This document shows, one piece after another, positions 49,401 through 53,099 of a stretch of DNA of 64,000 nucleotides. Every line of letters starts with the position of its first letter. Position 1 is the first letter of the stretch. This DNA is from Trichobilharzia regenti (lineage: Eukaryota > Platyhelminthes > Trematoda > Strigeidida > Schistosomatidae), in NCBI GenBank assembly GCA_944472135.2, contig OX235262.1, positions 39,111,804-39,175,803 on the forward strand, in the 5' to 3' direction. The translations under genes were made by a program, and so were the position numbers. Under the pieces are notes generated by a model. That model had not been told where the DNA came from and searched no databases. It worked only from the letters and a program-made list of their open reading frames with translations.

Positions 49401-51130
49401 TTTAAGTGATTTGTTAAAGTGGAATCTTTTTAATCCACAGCGTTCTGAGACCTGATCTCCTGACATTTTCTAAAATGTCAAAAAGTGGGTGAAGTACCAG
49501 ACTACTAGACCTTTGTGAACGTAACCATACAAACTACACTGGACTACGAATACTGCTTCATTGCATCTCTTGATTCACTCAACTATGGACAGGTTAATAA
49601 TAAAGACCAAAGGATGAGTGTGAAGTTTGATGGAATCAAATTAATACAATGTCATTCTGTTTGATGGTCACTGCCACAATGCTCACTTAGTCCTATTTCA
49701 GGATTTTTCAGCTTAATGTACCTGCATAACCCCAGAGAATAATAGTCTCCGAAGTGAAACTGGAAACTAGTACCCATTATTTCAAGCACTAAAGGTTTAT
49801 TTACTAGGCTGTCGTGATAAGACAGCCACCTATTATGCAACAAATATCCCCTTTTATTCTTTAATAAGGAAATTTCAACAGATTTCTATTGGATTTCATC
49901 ATGAGCTCACATTAGTTAGAGAACCATTGGAAAACCTAGGGGTACTGGACAGCTGTTTCGTCCTAGTTTTGGACTCTTCATCAGTACGCACCCACCACTA
50001 GGGTTCGAACCCAGGACCTTCTGGTTACAAGGCGAGCTCGTACACCATTGAGCCACTGGAACCCGATCCAATGGCCAGTCCATGAATTCTAACTTCTGCC
50101 AATTCACGACATAGCGCGACCCCTAGCCAATGTCTCCGGTGAGCGTTTGTCCTCACACACGACCTGCTGCACCCAGGTTTTCCAATGGTTCTCCAACTAA
50201 TGTCAGCTCATGGTGAAATCCTGCAACCAATCAAATCCCTACAAACCAACACTTGAATTGTTTTATTCCTTTACTTTTCGAGTGGAACAGTGGGTTTAAA
50301 GTTTCAGCTGACATGTCTCAGTAGCAATAACTTTTTGCCGGATGGGGTTGCTGGCCTCGCGTCCAACATTTCTACTCTTCTAAGCTTATCGTCCGTAAGA
50401 AACAACACGTGGCATGGTATTATGTCAGCCTGAAATCGAAACCCGACCACGTTTGTGGTAGGCAAGAATCCTACCATTAAACCATCAACCCGCAATTTCG
50501 ACGACTAGCGTAAATCTCATTTTAGACAAGTGAACTGAATAAAATCAGAGTAGATATTGGGTTTACAGTGATTTCGATTAAAGCCAGTATAGACTTGAAT
50601 TTTTCTCCAGACGACTACAGTTACAGAACGATTAAAATCCAGGGAGTACTGGACAGCTGTTTATTCCTATTCTGGAACTCGGTTTGTCACCTGAAGGTCT
50701 TGCGTTCAACCTCTAGTAGGGTCAGAAGTGCCTACTACATAGGAATCCCAGACTATGATGGAACAGCTGTCCAGTACTGCCCTGTTTTCAATGTTTCTCT
50801 AACTGAATTCAGATCACGACCGCAAGTGAAAATCAATCAAATCCCTGAAAACCAGGAACTGAAAATACAGATTTAGTCATGTAGTGACATTAGTTAGTAA
50901 TTAAAGTTCAATAAATAATAGACTTTTAGGAGGATTGGTAGCATAGTAACATAGTGTTAAACGCCTTCGTCGTTGTCTTCTTCTTCTTAATTTTCTGTTT
51001 TTATTTTATAAAATCCAATTTATTTTAGGCCCCAGAAGTTTCAGGACATTTGTCAACATTATACAACTATTGCGAAAATGGTTATACTCCTGATGTGATC
51101 AATAGAGCAATAACAAAGATTTGTAATTGA
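10306..51130 (+). CDS. Asparaginyl endopeptidase (legumain, C13), 12 coding exons
   Basis: Legumain cleaves after Asn. In schistosomes the enzyme (Sm32/SmAE type) acts in the gut, where it is thought to help digest host blood proteins and activate gut cathepsins. Twelve exons, 10306-10464, 17849-17946, 21005-21086, 22267-22337, 26746-26821, 29398-29530, 33758-33879, 36419-36508, 45006-45086, 47681-47800, 49123-49275 and 51029-51130, join into 428 codons plus stop, close to the roughly 429 residues of Sm32. All introns are GT-AG and every phase matches. Seen: hydrophobic signal peptide (residues 1-18), likely pro-segment to N30, KWAVLVAGS start of the mature domain, catalytic H150 in FTDHG, catalytic C191 in EACESGS, C-terminal prodomain with four Cys. 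Family assignment is very sure; the species and the paralogue are not. The ATG at 10306 was preferred over an in-frame upstream GTG because it starts the signal peptide directly. The introns (1.2-8.5 kb) are largely repeats. Confidence 0.95.
10495..11195. other. Start of intron 1, no gene seen
   Basis: AT-rich sequence without recognised domains. Confidence 0.3.
11200..12195 (-). mobile_element. RTE-type non-LTR retrotransposon fragment, decayed
   Basis: Read on the minus strand: GVRQR-like text near 12130, then [20 protein letters not shown] and [17 protein letters not shown] (the YLGS.VS..GG...D...RI.KA segment), [10 protein letters not shown] and a tail ending in ttccacttcgaataataata. Many frameshifts. 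Confidence 0.65.
12196..12875. other. Intron 1, unassigned
   Basis: No gene or recognised repeat. Confidence 0.25.
12880..13180. repeat. Dispersed repeat shared with intron 4 (24940-25410)
   Basis: ctaaacaccagacagttgtt aligns with ctaaacactgggtggcagtc, and the flank with atgatctgcttgg is inverted against ccaagcagatcat near 25295. A diverged element with internally inverted parts; class unknown. Confidence 0.45.
13476..13499. repeat. (TATC)n microsatellite
   Basis: Six tandem tetranucleotide units. Confidence 0.85.
13690..14275 (-). mobile_element. Penelope-like/GIY-YIG fragment with 3' flank
   Basis: The minus strand encodes [20 protein letters not shown] and [18 protein letters not shown], the C-terminal half of the GIY-YIG-associated domain ending in the LCVQKK..SLPW signature. 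The downstream part (13690-13830) is shared with 21290-21385 and 28710-28815 and seems to be the element's 3' region. Confidence 0.65.
14276..15955. other. Intron 1, unassigned; opposite-strand frames not convincing
   Basis: Frames at 14703-14951 (minus) and 14770-14982 (plus) have no recognisable family. Some minus-strand text suggests decayed retroelement RT, but I cannot place it. Confidence 0.25.
15958..16180 (+). mobile_element. Hammerhead retroposon (S-alpha type, family A), ribozyme decayed
   Basis: Pol III-like A box (ccagtggctcagtggtct) and B box (gcgttcgagccctgg), ribozyme region with core reading TTATGAAGA and GACA instead of GAAA, then the constant 3' end (ttttccagtggttctctaac to ctacaaaaccaatacttga). 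Confidence 0.8.
16185..17555. other. Intron 1, unassigned
   Basis: Minus-strand frames at 16614-16838 and 17236-17478 have no recognisable domain. Probably decayed repeats. Confidence 0.25.
17560..17760 (+). mobile_element. Possible tRNA-like SINE remnant
   Basis: gctctgtggtttagaagttc followed by B-box-like ttccggtcccagttcaac. Resembles the promoter half of the retroposons here but is diverged. Confidence 0.3.
17849..17946 (+). CDS. Legumain exon 2
   Basis: Residues 54-85 and two bases of D86. Encodes [10 protein letters not shown] and the MYDDIA motif typical of the family. Acceptor ttaacag, donor gtgagt, phase 2. Confidence 0.95.
18155..18168. repeat. (TA)n tract in intron 2
   Basis: Short run of TA repeats. 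Confidence 0.6.
18185..18580 (+). mobile_element. RTE-type non-LTR 3' fragment
   Basis: The plus-strand text corresponds to [11 protein letters not shown], then [16 protein letters not shown] and a later KEKWKLV-like part, the C-terminal end of RTE-type ORF2 (KWRWIGHTLRK). Frames are broken. Confidence 0.55.
18735..19370. mobile_element. Penelope-like element fragments in snap-back arrangement
   Basis: 18735-19085 on the minus strand encodes [20 protein letters not shown] and ENTCNRND-like text ([18 protein letters not shown]), the end of Penelope-type GIY-YIG proteins. 19100-19300 is the same element in plus orientation ([12 protein letters not shown] then [12 protein letters not shown]). 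Outer arms start from the shared ctaatatggaatta motif on each side. Confidence 0.7.
19380..19785. other. Intron 2, unassigned
   Basis: No recognised feature. Confidence 0.25.
19790..19960 (-). mobile_element. Hammerhead retroposon (family A), 3' part
   Basis: Minus orientation. Constant 3' end (aaaaccattggaaaaccgg) and a mutated ribozyme (gtttcatcctagtttgtgac); the promoter half is missing. Confidence 0.65.
20134..20350 (+). mobile_element. Hammerhead retroposon (family A), diverged
   Basis: B box gagttcaaaccccatt, ribozyme region with CTGAATA and stem changes, and a degraded 3' end. Old copy. Confidence 0.6.
20355..21000. other. End of intron 2, unassigned
   Basis: No gene seen; possibly diverged repeats around 20640-20830. 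Confidence 0.25.
21005..21086 (+). CDS. Legumain exon 3
   Basis: Completes D86 and encodes residues 87-113, with [10 protein letters not shown] and GVVIDY, matching the conserved NPFPGK..ND and Y.G..IDY segments of legumains. Acceptor cttttag, donor gtaagt, phase 0. Confidence 0.95.
21290..21385 (-). repeat. 3' piece of the GIY-YIG element family
   Basis: Matches 13700-13815 and 28720-28810 (gataaaatg.ca.catc.tttcgttgg.tt and gctgc.t). No coding part remains. Confidence 0.5.
21500..21830 (-). mobile_element. RTE-type non-LTR fragment
   Basis: Minus strand: [10 protein letters not shown] and text equivalent to TGYYRIAS and IHQLLPN, i.e. the segment before the 3' tail of RTE elements. Short and frameshifted. 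Confidence 0.5.
21845..22080 (-). mobile_element. tRNA-like SINE family B
   Basis: Minus orientation. Head at right (gtgcgtaggtggtccagagg in reverse sense), B-box-like gggttcgatcacc, body with aggcctgaccagg, and 3' end before ggaacccaatag. Confidence 0.65.
22267..22337 (+). CDS. Legumain exon 4
   Basis: Residues 114-136 and two bases of S137. Encodes [15 protein letters not shown], the conserved FL.VL.GD segment. Acceptor attttag, donor gtgagt, phase 2. It is the shortest exon. Confidence 0.93.
22560..23330 (+). repeat. Dispersed repeat with internal inverted ends and ttaggtt series
   Basis: 22575-22690 matches 5545-5660 inverted. 22880-22930 and 22965-23030 look like inverse copies of each other (ggtgttatgcagtaaattt against attgctgtataacacta). 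23120-23220 resembles the core of the fold-back element near 4805-4900. Class unknown. Confidence 0.5.
23559..23576. repeat. (GAT)n microsatellite
   Basis: Six GAT units. Confidence 0.75.
23808..23910 (-). mobile_element. Hammerhead retroposon (family A), ribozyme fragment
   Basis: Minus orientation. Stem I, GTTCC stem, GAAA and CTG/GTC elements are readable, but the core reads TTGATGA instead of CTGATGA. Truncated at its 5' side. Confidence 0.6.
23915..24935. other. Intron 4, unassigned
   Basis: Contains diverged copies of the gatggttta.ttgc.aa.ctttc repeat near 24390-24430. No gene. Confidence 0.3.
24940..25410. repeat. Dispersed repeat shared with intron 1 (12880-13180)
   Basis: The left part is direct and the right part inverted relative to the intron-1 copy. 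Possibly a palindromic element. Confidence 0.45.
25755..25950 (-). mobile_element. tRNA-like SINE family B, head part
   Basis: Minus orientation. gcgtccgtggtttacggat head, B-box-like gagttctattc, body truncated. Confidence 0.5.
26045..26715 (+). repeat. About 0.6 kb repeat, inverse of 8883-9495
   Basis: Ends about 30 bases before exon 5. The left end aligns to 9495 and the right end to 8883. Few differences over most of its length. Confidence 0.8.
26746..26821 (+). CDS. Legumain exon 5: catalytic histidine
   Basis: Completes S137 and encodes 138-162. [17 protein letters not shown] carries the catalytic dyad His as H150 in the family signature DHG. Acceptor gtttatag, donor gtaaga, phase 0. 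Confidence 0.97.
27045..27145 (+). repeat. Dispersed repeat, inverse copy of 6755-6845
   Basis: Diverged reverse complement of the upstream copy. Confidence 0.4.
27150..28025. other. Intron 5, unassigned
   Basis: No gene. 27590-27720 has repeat-like character but no match within the window. Confidence 0.25.
28030..28440 (+). mobile_element. Penelope-like/GIY-YIG domain fragment
   Basis: The plus strand encodes [13 protein letters not shown] (GIY-YIG start C.CGASYIG), [12 protein letters not shown] (EHHP.WL.KG), [19 protein letters not shown] and [18 protein letters not shown]. The last is the LCVQKKFVQ..SLPW end. Frameshifted. Confidence 0.7.
28445..28700. other. Intron 5, unassigned
   Basis: Simple AT-rich sequence. 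Confidence 0.25.
28710..28815 (-). repeat. 3' piece of the GIY-YIG element family
   Basis: Matches 13700-13830 in the same orientation. Followed by a TA run (28815-28829). Confidence 0.55.
28935..29345 (-). mobile_element. Hammerhead retroposon (family A), near full-length, decayed
   Basis: Minus orientation. Constant end, ribozyme (CTGAGGA core but broken stem II), B box (gggttcgatctctgg in reverse sense), then the 5' body; the start of a second unit (aagtgttggtttgttgggat) follows at 29300, as expected of tandem units. Confidence 0.75.
29398..29530 (+). CDS. Legumain exon 6: catalytic cysteine
   Basis: Residues 163-206 and one base of 207. [15 protein letters not shown] carries the nucleophile as C191. 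The codon is TGT; the Sm32 variant known from S. mansoni has Asn here and is inactive. Acceptor gttgtag, donor gtaagt, phase 1. Confidence 0.97.
29610..29830 (+). mobile_element. Possible tRNA-like SINE remnant
   Basis: aactcaagtggtctggcggg as A-box-like and ttgagttcaagcctcagtgg as B-box-like part. Downstream ribozyme not recognisable. Confidence 0.4.
30075..31035 (-). mobile_element. RTE-type non-LTR retrotransposon fragment
   Basis: Minus strand: TGVRQ-like start near 31000, YLGSIVS..GG region near 30650, STRS.SNSFL and [14 protein letters not shown] (RWP..ISN..L), then a tail with tggaacat at 30100. Same family as 54790-55905, in the opposite direction. Confidence 0.65.
31053..31125 (+). 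mobile_element. tRNA-like head fragment
   Basis: agtcggcggctcagtgatac and following ctcgaaacccgg look like A and B boxes. Abuts a minus-strand family A fragment. Confidence 0.35.
31130..31290 (-). mobile_element. Hammerhead retroposon (family A), very diverged
   Basis: Ribozyme-like part around gccagtttgggactcgccat, and a B-box relic. Low identity. Confidence 0.4.
31295..32195. other. Intron 6, unassigned
   Basis: No clear domain. 32090-32190 probably belongs to the retroelement that follows. Confidence 0.25.
32200..33035 (+). mobile_element. Non-LTR retrotransposon, RT C-terminal half
   Basis: The frame from 32223 shows [14 protein letters not shown] (RT active site YADD), [30 protein letters not shown] and [17 protein letters not shown]. 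After frameshifts come [19 protein letters not shown] and [19 protein letters not shown], then the element's 3' part. The family is called RT-B below; RTE-like clade is my best guess. Confidence 0.8.
33290..33560 (+). mobile_element. RT-B 3' end, second partial copy
   Basis: aagccaaagcatgaaatcaa to gactattggcactatggctc repeats the 3' portion seen at 32895-33030, directly downstream and in the same orientation. Confidence 0.6.
33565..33755. other. End of intron 6
   Basis: AT-rich, with the acceptor at its end. Confidence 0.3.
33758..33879 (+). CDS. Legumain exon 7: substrate-pocket region
   Basis: Completes I207 and encodes 208-247. [17 protein letters not shown] and [15 protein letters not shown] follow the family pattern (TAAN..ESS..T.C, ..GD..S..W..D), part of the Asn-specific S1 pocket region. 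Acceptor ttacag, donor gtatgt, phase 0. Confidence 0.96.
33930..34145 (+). mobile_element. tRNA-like SINE family B, diverged
   Basis: gtgtgtcagtggttcaggaa head, body with ctcatcctgtaaaaag, tail with agtctgaagatccacag. The B box is degraded (cattcctggttgac). Confidence 0.5.
34378..34602 (-). mobile_element. tRNA-like SINE family B
   Basis: Minus orientation. gtgcgtcggtgattcagtgg head, B box ccggggttcagttgcc, body with taccagttaa, end before aggaatgaaaa. Confidence 0.7.
34740..35125 (+). mobile_element. RT-B 3' end, third partial copy
   Basis: ttggagacagttgttagcat and caactcggttggctacattt with gccaagttc-like text (gcaaagttctgtgttgatac) match the end of the 32200 element and the 59870 copy. 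Confidence 0.6.
35130..36410. other. Intron 7, unassigned; perhaps decayed RT
   Basis: 35750-35840 can be read as a retroelement-like segment ([20 protein letters not shown]), but no diagnostic motif is present. The rest is AT-rich. Confidence 0.25.
36419..36508 (+). CDS. Legumain exon 8
   Basis: Residues 248-277. [16 protein letters not shown] and SHVQRYGD are conserved family segments (L..Q...V...T..SHV..YGD). Acceptor attctag, donor gtaggt, phase 0. The following intron is the longest in the gene, 8497 bases. Confidence 0.95.
36550..36785 (-). mobile_element. tRNA-like SINE family B
   Basis: Minus orientation. gtgcatcaggagcacagcgg head, B box gttcggggttcgatccccgg, body with aaggttgggcatgaagc and 3' end with catgttccactcag. 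Confidence 0.8.
36790..37135. other. Intron 8 start, unassigned
   Basis: AT-rich with a short (AAT)n run near 37070. Confidence 0.3.
37138..37372 (+). mobile_element. tRNA-like SINE family B, well preserved
   Basis: Head gtgcgtcggtgacatagaga, B box ggggttcgatccccggcc, body cctcgctaagccataaataa, ggaaaggttgggcatgagac, end tatgttccactgggaaacg with an A-rich tail. Very close to 57474-57712. Confidence 0.85.
37375..38495. other. Intron 8, unassigned
   Basis: A plus frame at 37333-37605 continues from the SINE tail and has no family resemblance. 38140-38373 is likewise unrecognised. Confidence 0.25.
38500..39000 (+). mobile_element. Penelope-like/GIY-YIG domain fragment, best preserved
   Basis: The plus strand encodes [20 protein letters not shown] (GIY-YIG core), [20 protein letters not shown], then after frameshifts [19 protein letters not shown] and LCMQKKSLC. 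It has the fullest span of the domain in the window; the catalytic Arg region is mutated by at least one frameshift. Confidence 0.75.
39005..39650. other. Intron 8, unassigned
   Basis: AT-rich. 39230-39262 has (ATT)n-like runs. Confidence 0.25.
39655..40030 (-). mobile_element. Hammerhead retroposon (family A), full unit
   Basis: Minus orientation. From the constant end (ggatttcatcatgagctgac) through the ribozyme (core CAGAAGA and GACA, so inactive), B box (gggttcgaactccgcc in reverse sense), to the 5' body ending near atcagatta. About 0.37 kb. Confidence 0.85.
40032..40055. repeat. (TA)n microsatellite
   Basis: Follows the retroposon directly. Confidence 0.75.
40060..40495. other. Intron 8, probable 3' region of the GIY-YIG element at 40500-40650
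   Basis: Resembles 57720-57880 (aatgtcat..agagaa.aatt.ata and the gtg.gaaatta.ag stretch), which also lies beside a GIY-YIG fragment in the same orientation. Non-coding. Confidence 0.4.
40500..40650 (-). mobile_element. GIY-YIG element C-terminal remnant
   Basis: The minus strand encodes [16 protein letters not shown], the terminal signature of the same family as 13690, 28030, 38500 and 57825. Confidence 0.6.
40655..41195. other. Intron 8, unassigned
   Basis: Contains a (GA)n run at about 40681-40692. No gene. Confidence 0.25.
41200..41452 (-). mobile_element. Hammerhead retroposon (family A), minus arm
   Basis: Ribozyme-like part (gtttcgtcatagtttgggat) and the 5' body with caatggcccatgaattctaa. 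Joined at its end to an inverted partial copy. Confidence 0.65.
41453..41565 (+). mobile_element. Hammerhead retroposon (family A), inverted plus arm
   Basis: gcgtcccaaactag and gaaacagctctccagcatt followed by ttttcaatagttctctagat. The core is damaged. Confidence 0.6.
41770..41975 (-). mobile_element. tRNA-like SINE family B, diverged
   Basis: Minus orientation. B box gggttcgattcccgtcc, body with aaggttggatataagc, head ggtttggtggttcactgtta. Confidence 0.65.
41980..42640. other. Intron 8, unassigned
   Basis: No recognised content. Confidence 0.25.
42645..43020 (-). mobile_element. Two tandem hammerhead retroposon (family A) units, decayed
   Basis: First unit 42645-42845, second 42845-43020, same orientation, joined at the aagtgttggtttgcacagat junction typical of unit ends. 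In the second a CTGAAGA core and a wobble-paired stem I (TATTG/CAGTA) remain, but stem II does not pair. Confidence 0.65.
43025..43465. other. Intron 8, unassigned
   Basis: AT-rich, no gene. Confidence 0.25.
43470..43790 (+). mobile_element. tRNA-promoted retroposon carrying a second, divergent hammerhead (family D)
   Basis: A-box-like cagctcagtggtaacgtctc, B box cgggtttgaatctcagg, then the hammerhead at 43575-43619, then a 3' part (aatggcgagccacctagcat) unlike family A. Same architecture as S-alpha retroposons (Pol III promoter, then ribozyme), but different sequence throughout. The ends are uncertain. Confidence 0.7.
43575..43619 (+). ncRNA. Hammerhead ribozyme, type I, divergent
   Basis: Stem I GCCTTG/CAAGGC (43575-43580 with 43614-43619), core CTGATGA (43581-43587), stem II GTG/CAC with an 8-base loop, GAAA (43602-43605), stem III CCT/AGG with no loop, cleavage after GTT at 43613. 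All conserved core bases are present. The three-pair stem II and loopless stem III suggest weak activity as a monomer, as known for schistosome hammerheads, which work best as dimers. Confidence 0.8.
43795..45000. other. Intron 8 end, unassigned; possible solo LTR at about 44010-44310
   Basis: 44010-44310 has an LTR-like look (TG...CA ends, a tctctttctgcacactctcc stretch and a tttatttattaaat tail), but no partner copy exists in the window. The rest is plain AT-rich sequence. Confidence 0.25.
45006..45086 (+). CDS. Legumain exon 9
   Basis: Residues 278-304. [11 protein letters not shown] matches the end of the peptidase domain (L....FQG). It is followed by a Lys/Ser/Asn-rich linker with an N-glycosylation sequon (NTT, around N299). 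Acceptor caacag, donor gtgagt, phase 0. Confidence 0.93.
45100..45310 (-). mobile_element. tRNA-like SINE family B
   Basis: Minus orientation. Begins about 15 bases after exon 9. B box cagggttcgattccct, body with gcctgacaaataggg, head gtccatcggtggttcggtcg. A reading frame running through exon 9 into it is not coding. Confidence 0.7.
45383..45700 (-). mobile_element. Hammerhead retroposon (family A), ribozyme deleted
   Basis: Well preserved on both sides (constant end, B box gggttcgaaccgcgg in reverse sense, 5' body), but the ribozyme lacks about 14 bases between the stem III side and stem II, so no hammerhead can form. Confidence 0.8.
45705..46285. other. Intron 9, unassigned
   Basis: No gene. 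Frames at 45606-45884 and 45719-45949 have no resemblance to known families. Confidence 0.25.
46290..46515 (-). mobile_element. RT-B internal fragment
   Basis: Matches the minus copy at 60080-60290 (ccattgag..tgat.tta..catatca.caa, then caaccagtcgaag-like text). Non-coding part of the same element. Confidence 0.45.
46690..47540 (-). mobile_element. RTE-type non-LTR fragment
   Basis: Minus strand: [15 protein letters not shown] (AF..LK..W), [10 protein letters not shown] and upstream RT-like text with several breaks. Tail missing. Confidence 0.55.
47681..47800 (+). CDS. Legumain exon 10: linker to prodomain
   Basis: Residues 305-344. [18 protein letters not shown] is the linker seen in Sm32-type enzymes. 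Autoactivation of legumains removes the C-terminal prodomain by cutting near an Asn here; the nearest Asn is N327 in MTND (inference). Acceptor aatcag, donor gtaaat, phase 0. Confidence 0.94.
47895..48085 (-). mobile_element. Hammerhead retroposon (family A), 3' half, decayed
   Basis: Constant end (ggtctatacagatttaatta) and ribozyme relic (tttttgtcctagtatgctgc). The B box is lost. Confidence 0.55.
48145..48366 (+). mobile_element. tRNA-like SINE family B
   Basis: Head ttcagtgtcagcggcagaat, body cctcgctaattcggtgg, aggggaaatgctggccatga, end agtcctatgttccacgagga. The B box is degraded (gggtgtgagatcct). Confidence 0.7.
48555..48845 (-). mobile_element. Hammerhead retroposon (family A), full-length but decayed
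   Basis: Minus orientation. Constant end, ribozyme with lost core, B box (gagttcgaaacc in reverse sense), 5' body to tagcgcgacttgcatcagc. Confidence 0.7.
49123..49275 (+). CDS. Legumain exon 11: prodomain
   Basis: Residues 345-395. A helical, legumain-stabilisation-type prodomain with [16 protein letters not shown], holding two of the four conserved prodomain Cys. Acceptor tactag, donor gtgagt, phase 0. Confidence 0.94.
49280..49880. other. Intron 11 start, unassigned
   Basis: A frame continues from exon 11 to 49455 past the donor; it is intron read-through and not coding. No repeats recognised. Confidence 0.3.
49885..50160 (-). mobile_element. Hammerhead retroposon (family A), ribozyme one base from intact
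   Basis: Minus orientation. GTACTG stem I, GTCC/GGAC stem II, GAAA, CAG/CTG stem III and GTC are all present, but the first core base is A (ATGAAGA). B box gggttcgaaccctagt in reverse sense is perfect. Confidence 0.85.
50170..50258 (+). mobile_element. Inverted 3' arm of a family A retroposon
   Basis: gttttccaatggttctccaa to tacaaaccaacacttgaa, plus orientation, joined head to head with the preceding minus copy. Confidence 0.75.
50268..50492 (-). mobile_element. tRNA-like SINE family B, diverged
   Basis: Minus orientation. Body ggatggggttgctggcctcg, B box cgggtttcgatttcagg in reverse sense, head gcgggttgatggtttaatgg. Confidence 0.65.
50615..50875. mobile_element. Snap-back pair of hammerhead retroposon (family A) parts
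   Basis: 50615-50690 is minus (ccagggagtactggacagct), 50690-50875 is plus (B box gcgttcaacctctagt, ggaacagctgtccagtactg, 3' end). The shared part could fold into a hairpin. Both ribozyme cores are lost. Confidence 0.65.
51029..51130 (+). CDS. Legumain exon 12: C terminus and stop
   Basis: Residues 396-428 and [22 protein letters not shown] and the final KICN supply the remaining two prodomain Cys. The C.NG....I..AI..IC pattern closes legumain proteins. Confidence 0.95.
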   Translation, partial: APEVSGHLSTLYNYCENGYTPDVINRAITKICN

Positions 51131-51250
51131 AAACGTTGAATTAGCGAAAACTAGAACAAGCAACACAACCAAAACATATTTCATTTTTAATTCCTGTTTT
51201 TATCAGTGATTTTGTGTACTATTTATGAATAATATAGATATTTAGTTGCT

Positions 51251-51256
51251 AATAAA
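51251..51256 (+). terminator. Polyadenylation signal of the legumain gene
   Basis: AATAAA 121 bases after the TGA, with no competing reading frame between; it would give a short 3' UTR, as usual for schistosome genes. Confidence 0.7.
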
Positions 51257-51339
51257 TGTTTGGAATCATATGTGCTTTATTTTATACGGAATAATACATC
51301 ATGCAAATATTTAAGACAATCACTTTGAATATATATACA

Positions 51340-51560
51340 TATATATCACACACCAGACTTTTGAGTGGAACCCTAATGGTAAGCAGTGAGATGGTCGTCA
51401 GTGCGAGGGTGACATGGAGGAGGTCATGTGAAGAGAAAATGAAAGCATGTGGGCAGAAGTGGAGCCAGGTGAAAACCTTGGCAGAGAACCGAACGCAATG
51501 GAGACGTGCAGCCGAAGCCCTATGTTCCTATTGGAACTAAAAGAGACAATAATAATAATC
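51340..51560 (+). mobile_element. RTE-type non-LTR 3' end (first copy)
   Basis: VTWRRSCEEKMKACGQKW and NRTQWRRAAEALCS, the C-terminal end of RTE-type ORF2 (TWRRS.E.E...G..W.....A..R..WR..V.AL), then an (AAT)n tail. Confidence 0.75.
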
Positions 51561-51589
51561 AGATCAAAAGTAGAATGACGATGAAATCA

Positions 51590-52645
51590 ACGGAGTAAAC
51601 TTGAACATTGAATTAAGACTTAATTATACTGAACACAGGAGTCAGACAAGGGTGATTACTATCATCAATGATATTCCTAATTGTGGTGGACTGGATTATG
51701 CGTCAGACAGTGGGAAACGAGAATACAGGAATATCCTGGACCGACGTGAAGAGCCTAGAAGACCTGGATTTCACGGATGACTTATGTGTGATGTCACACA
51801 AAATCGAAGACTTACAAGCGAAAACCGCCAAACTGGTCAAAGAAGCACCTGGCGAAGACAGGACTCCAGGTGAACATAGACAAGACGGAGGTTATGAAAA
51901 TAACCAACCAACAAAAACAACTGTAGCAACATCCAACGTCAATCACCATCAACGGAAGGAATTCGAAAGAGGTTACTTCATTCGTTCACTTATCTAGGGA
52001 GCATTGACTCAACTACAGCCAGTTGGAACGGACGAGGATGTCAAATCGAGCAAGAATCGGGAAGGCGAGAAACACATTCATCAACCTGAAACCAATCTGG
52101 GAATCTTCGTCACTCAGCCAGCATCAACAATAAAATTCGGTCGGATTTTCAATACAAACGTCAAGTCAGTCAGTTCTTCTATACGGAACGGATCAGAAAC
52201 TTGGCGGGCGGGTCACAAAGAATATTTCCAACAGGCTATCGTAGACCTTTATCAACAACAACTGTCTTTGCTCTATACTGAAGATCAGATGGCCGGGCCG
52301 GAAAGAATCACCAACAATAAACTATGGGAGCAAAATAAAACAAGAACCAATCGCCAACCAACAAGTATGCAAAAAGTGGAGATGGATGGACTAGACACTC
52401 GCTGAGGAGGCCGCTAGGTGACATCGCGCCTCAAGCCATTGTTCGAGTGGAACCAGGCCGAAAGGGAAGCGGCGGATGGGACGTCCCAGGGTGACATGGA
52501 GGAGATCGTGTGAAGAGGAATTGAAACAGTATGGGCTAACATGGATGCAAGTGAAAAGTATATCAGAAGGAAGACAGAAGCAAGTGGAGACGTGCAGTTG
52601 AAGCCTTATGTTCCACTAGGAACCCAAGGGAATAATAATAATATT
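51590..52645 (+). mobile_element. RTE-type non-LTR fragment (second copy)
   Basis: [31 protein letters not shown] (RT active site FTDD for YADD), IRNGSETWR, then EDQMAGPERITNNKLWEQN and after a shift DIAPQAIVRVEPGRK and TWRRSCEE, ending gttccactaggaacc and an (AAT)n tail. Same element as at 54790. Confidence 0.8.
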
Positions 52646-52659
52646 CTGAAAAGATCCTT

Positions 52660-52900
52660 TATGCACTTAGATACTATTTCACAGTCCTTTGCATTCTGAA
52701 TGGAACCTACGGCTCTAAGCACTTGAATTCTCTCTAGCTGTAGTGTTTTGGGACTTGGTTTTGGTCTCTGAGCTGGTTGACTTAATTGCGAAACTTTCAT
52801 TGGCCTTCCAGATAACATATTCAACACAAGCATAATATGAAGTGAACCTATTTGAATTCTTTCCATGATTGATGAAATAATTGGGTCTCATGACAACAGC
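52660..52900. repeat. Dispersed repeat with the gatggttta..ctttcatt-type motif
   Basis: 52765-52830 resembles 330-420 and 24385-24445. Minus frames here have no family resemblance. Confidence 0.35.
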
Positions 52901-53099
52901 CATTGTCGTGATTCGTTATCAATTTACATTGATCATCTTCTATCGACTTGGAATATAAACTTCCCTGTCATGTAACTTATTCTTTATTAGTTGGTAAATT
53001 TGACCTATAGTACTGTGTTTTTAATCACTTATTCATCTGGGTACCAGGCTTCTAGAAATTCACTGGCATTCTTGATACTTCCTATGCTTAGGATTTCTT

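Noticed and set aside
49276..49455. Extension of legumain exon 11 past its donor
   Set aside because: The open frame there is intron read-through; the donor gtgagt and the homologous prodomain continue at exon 12.
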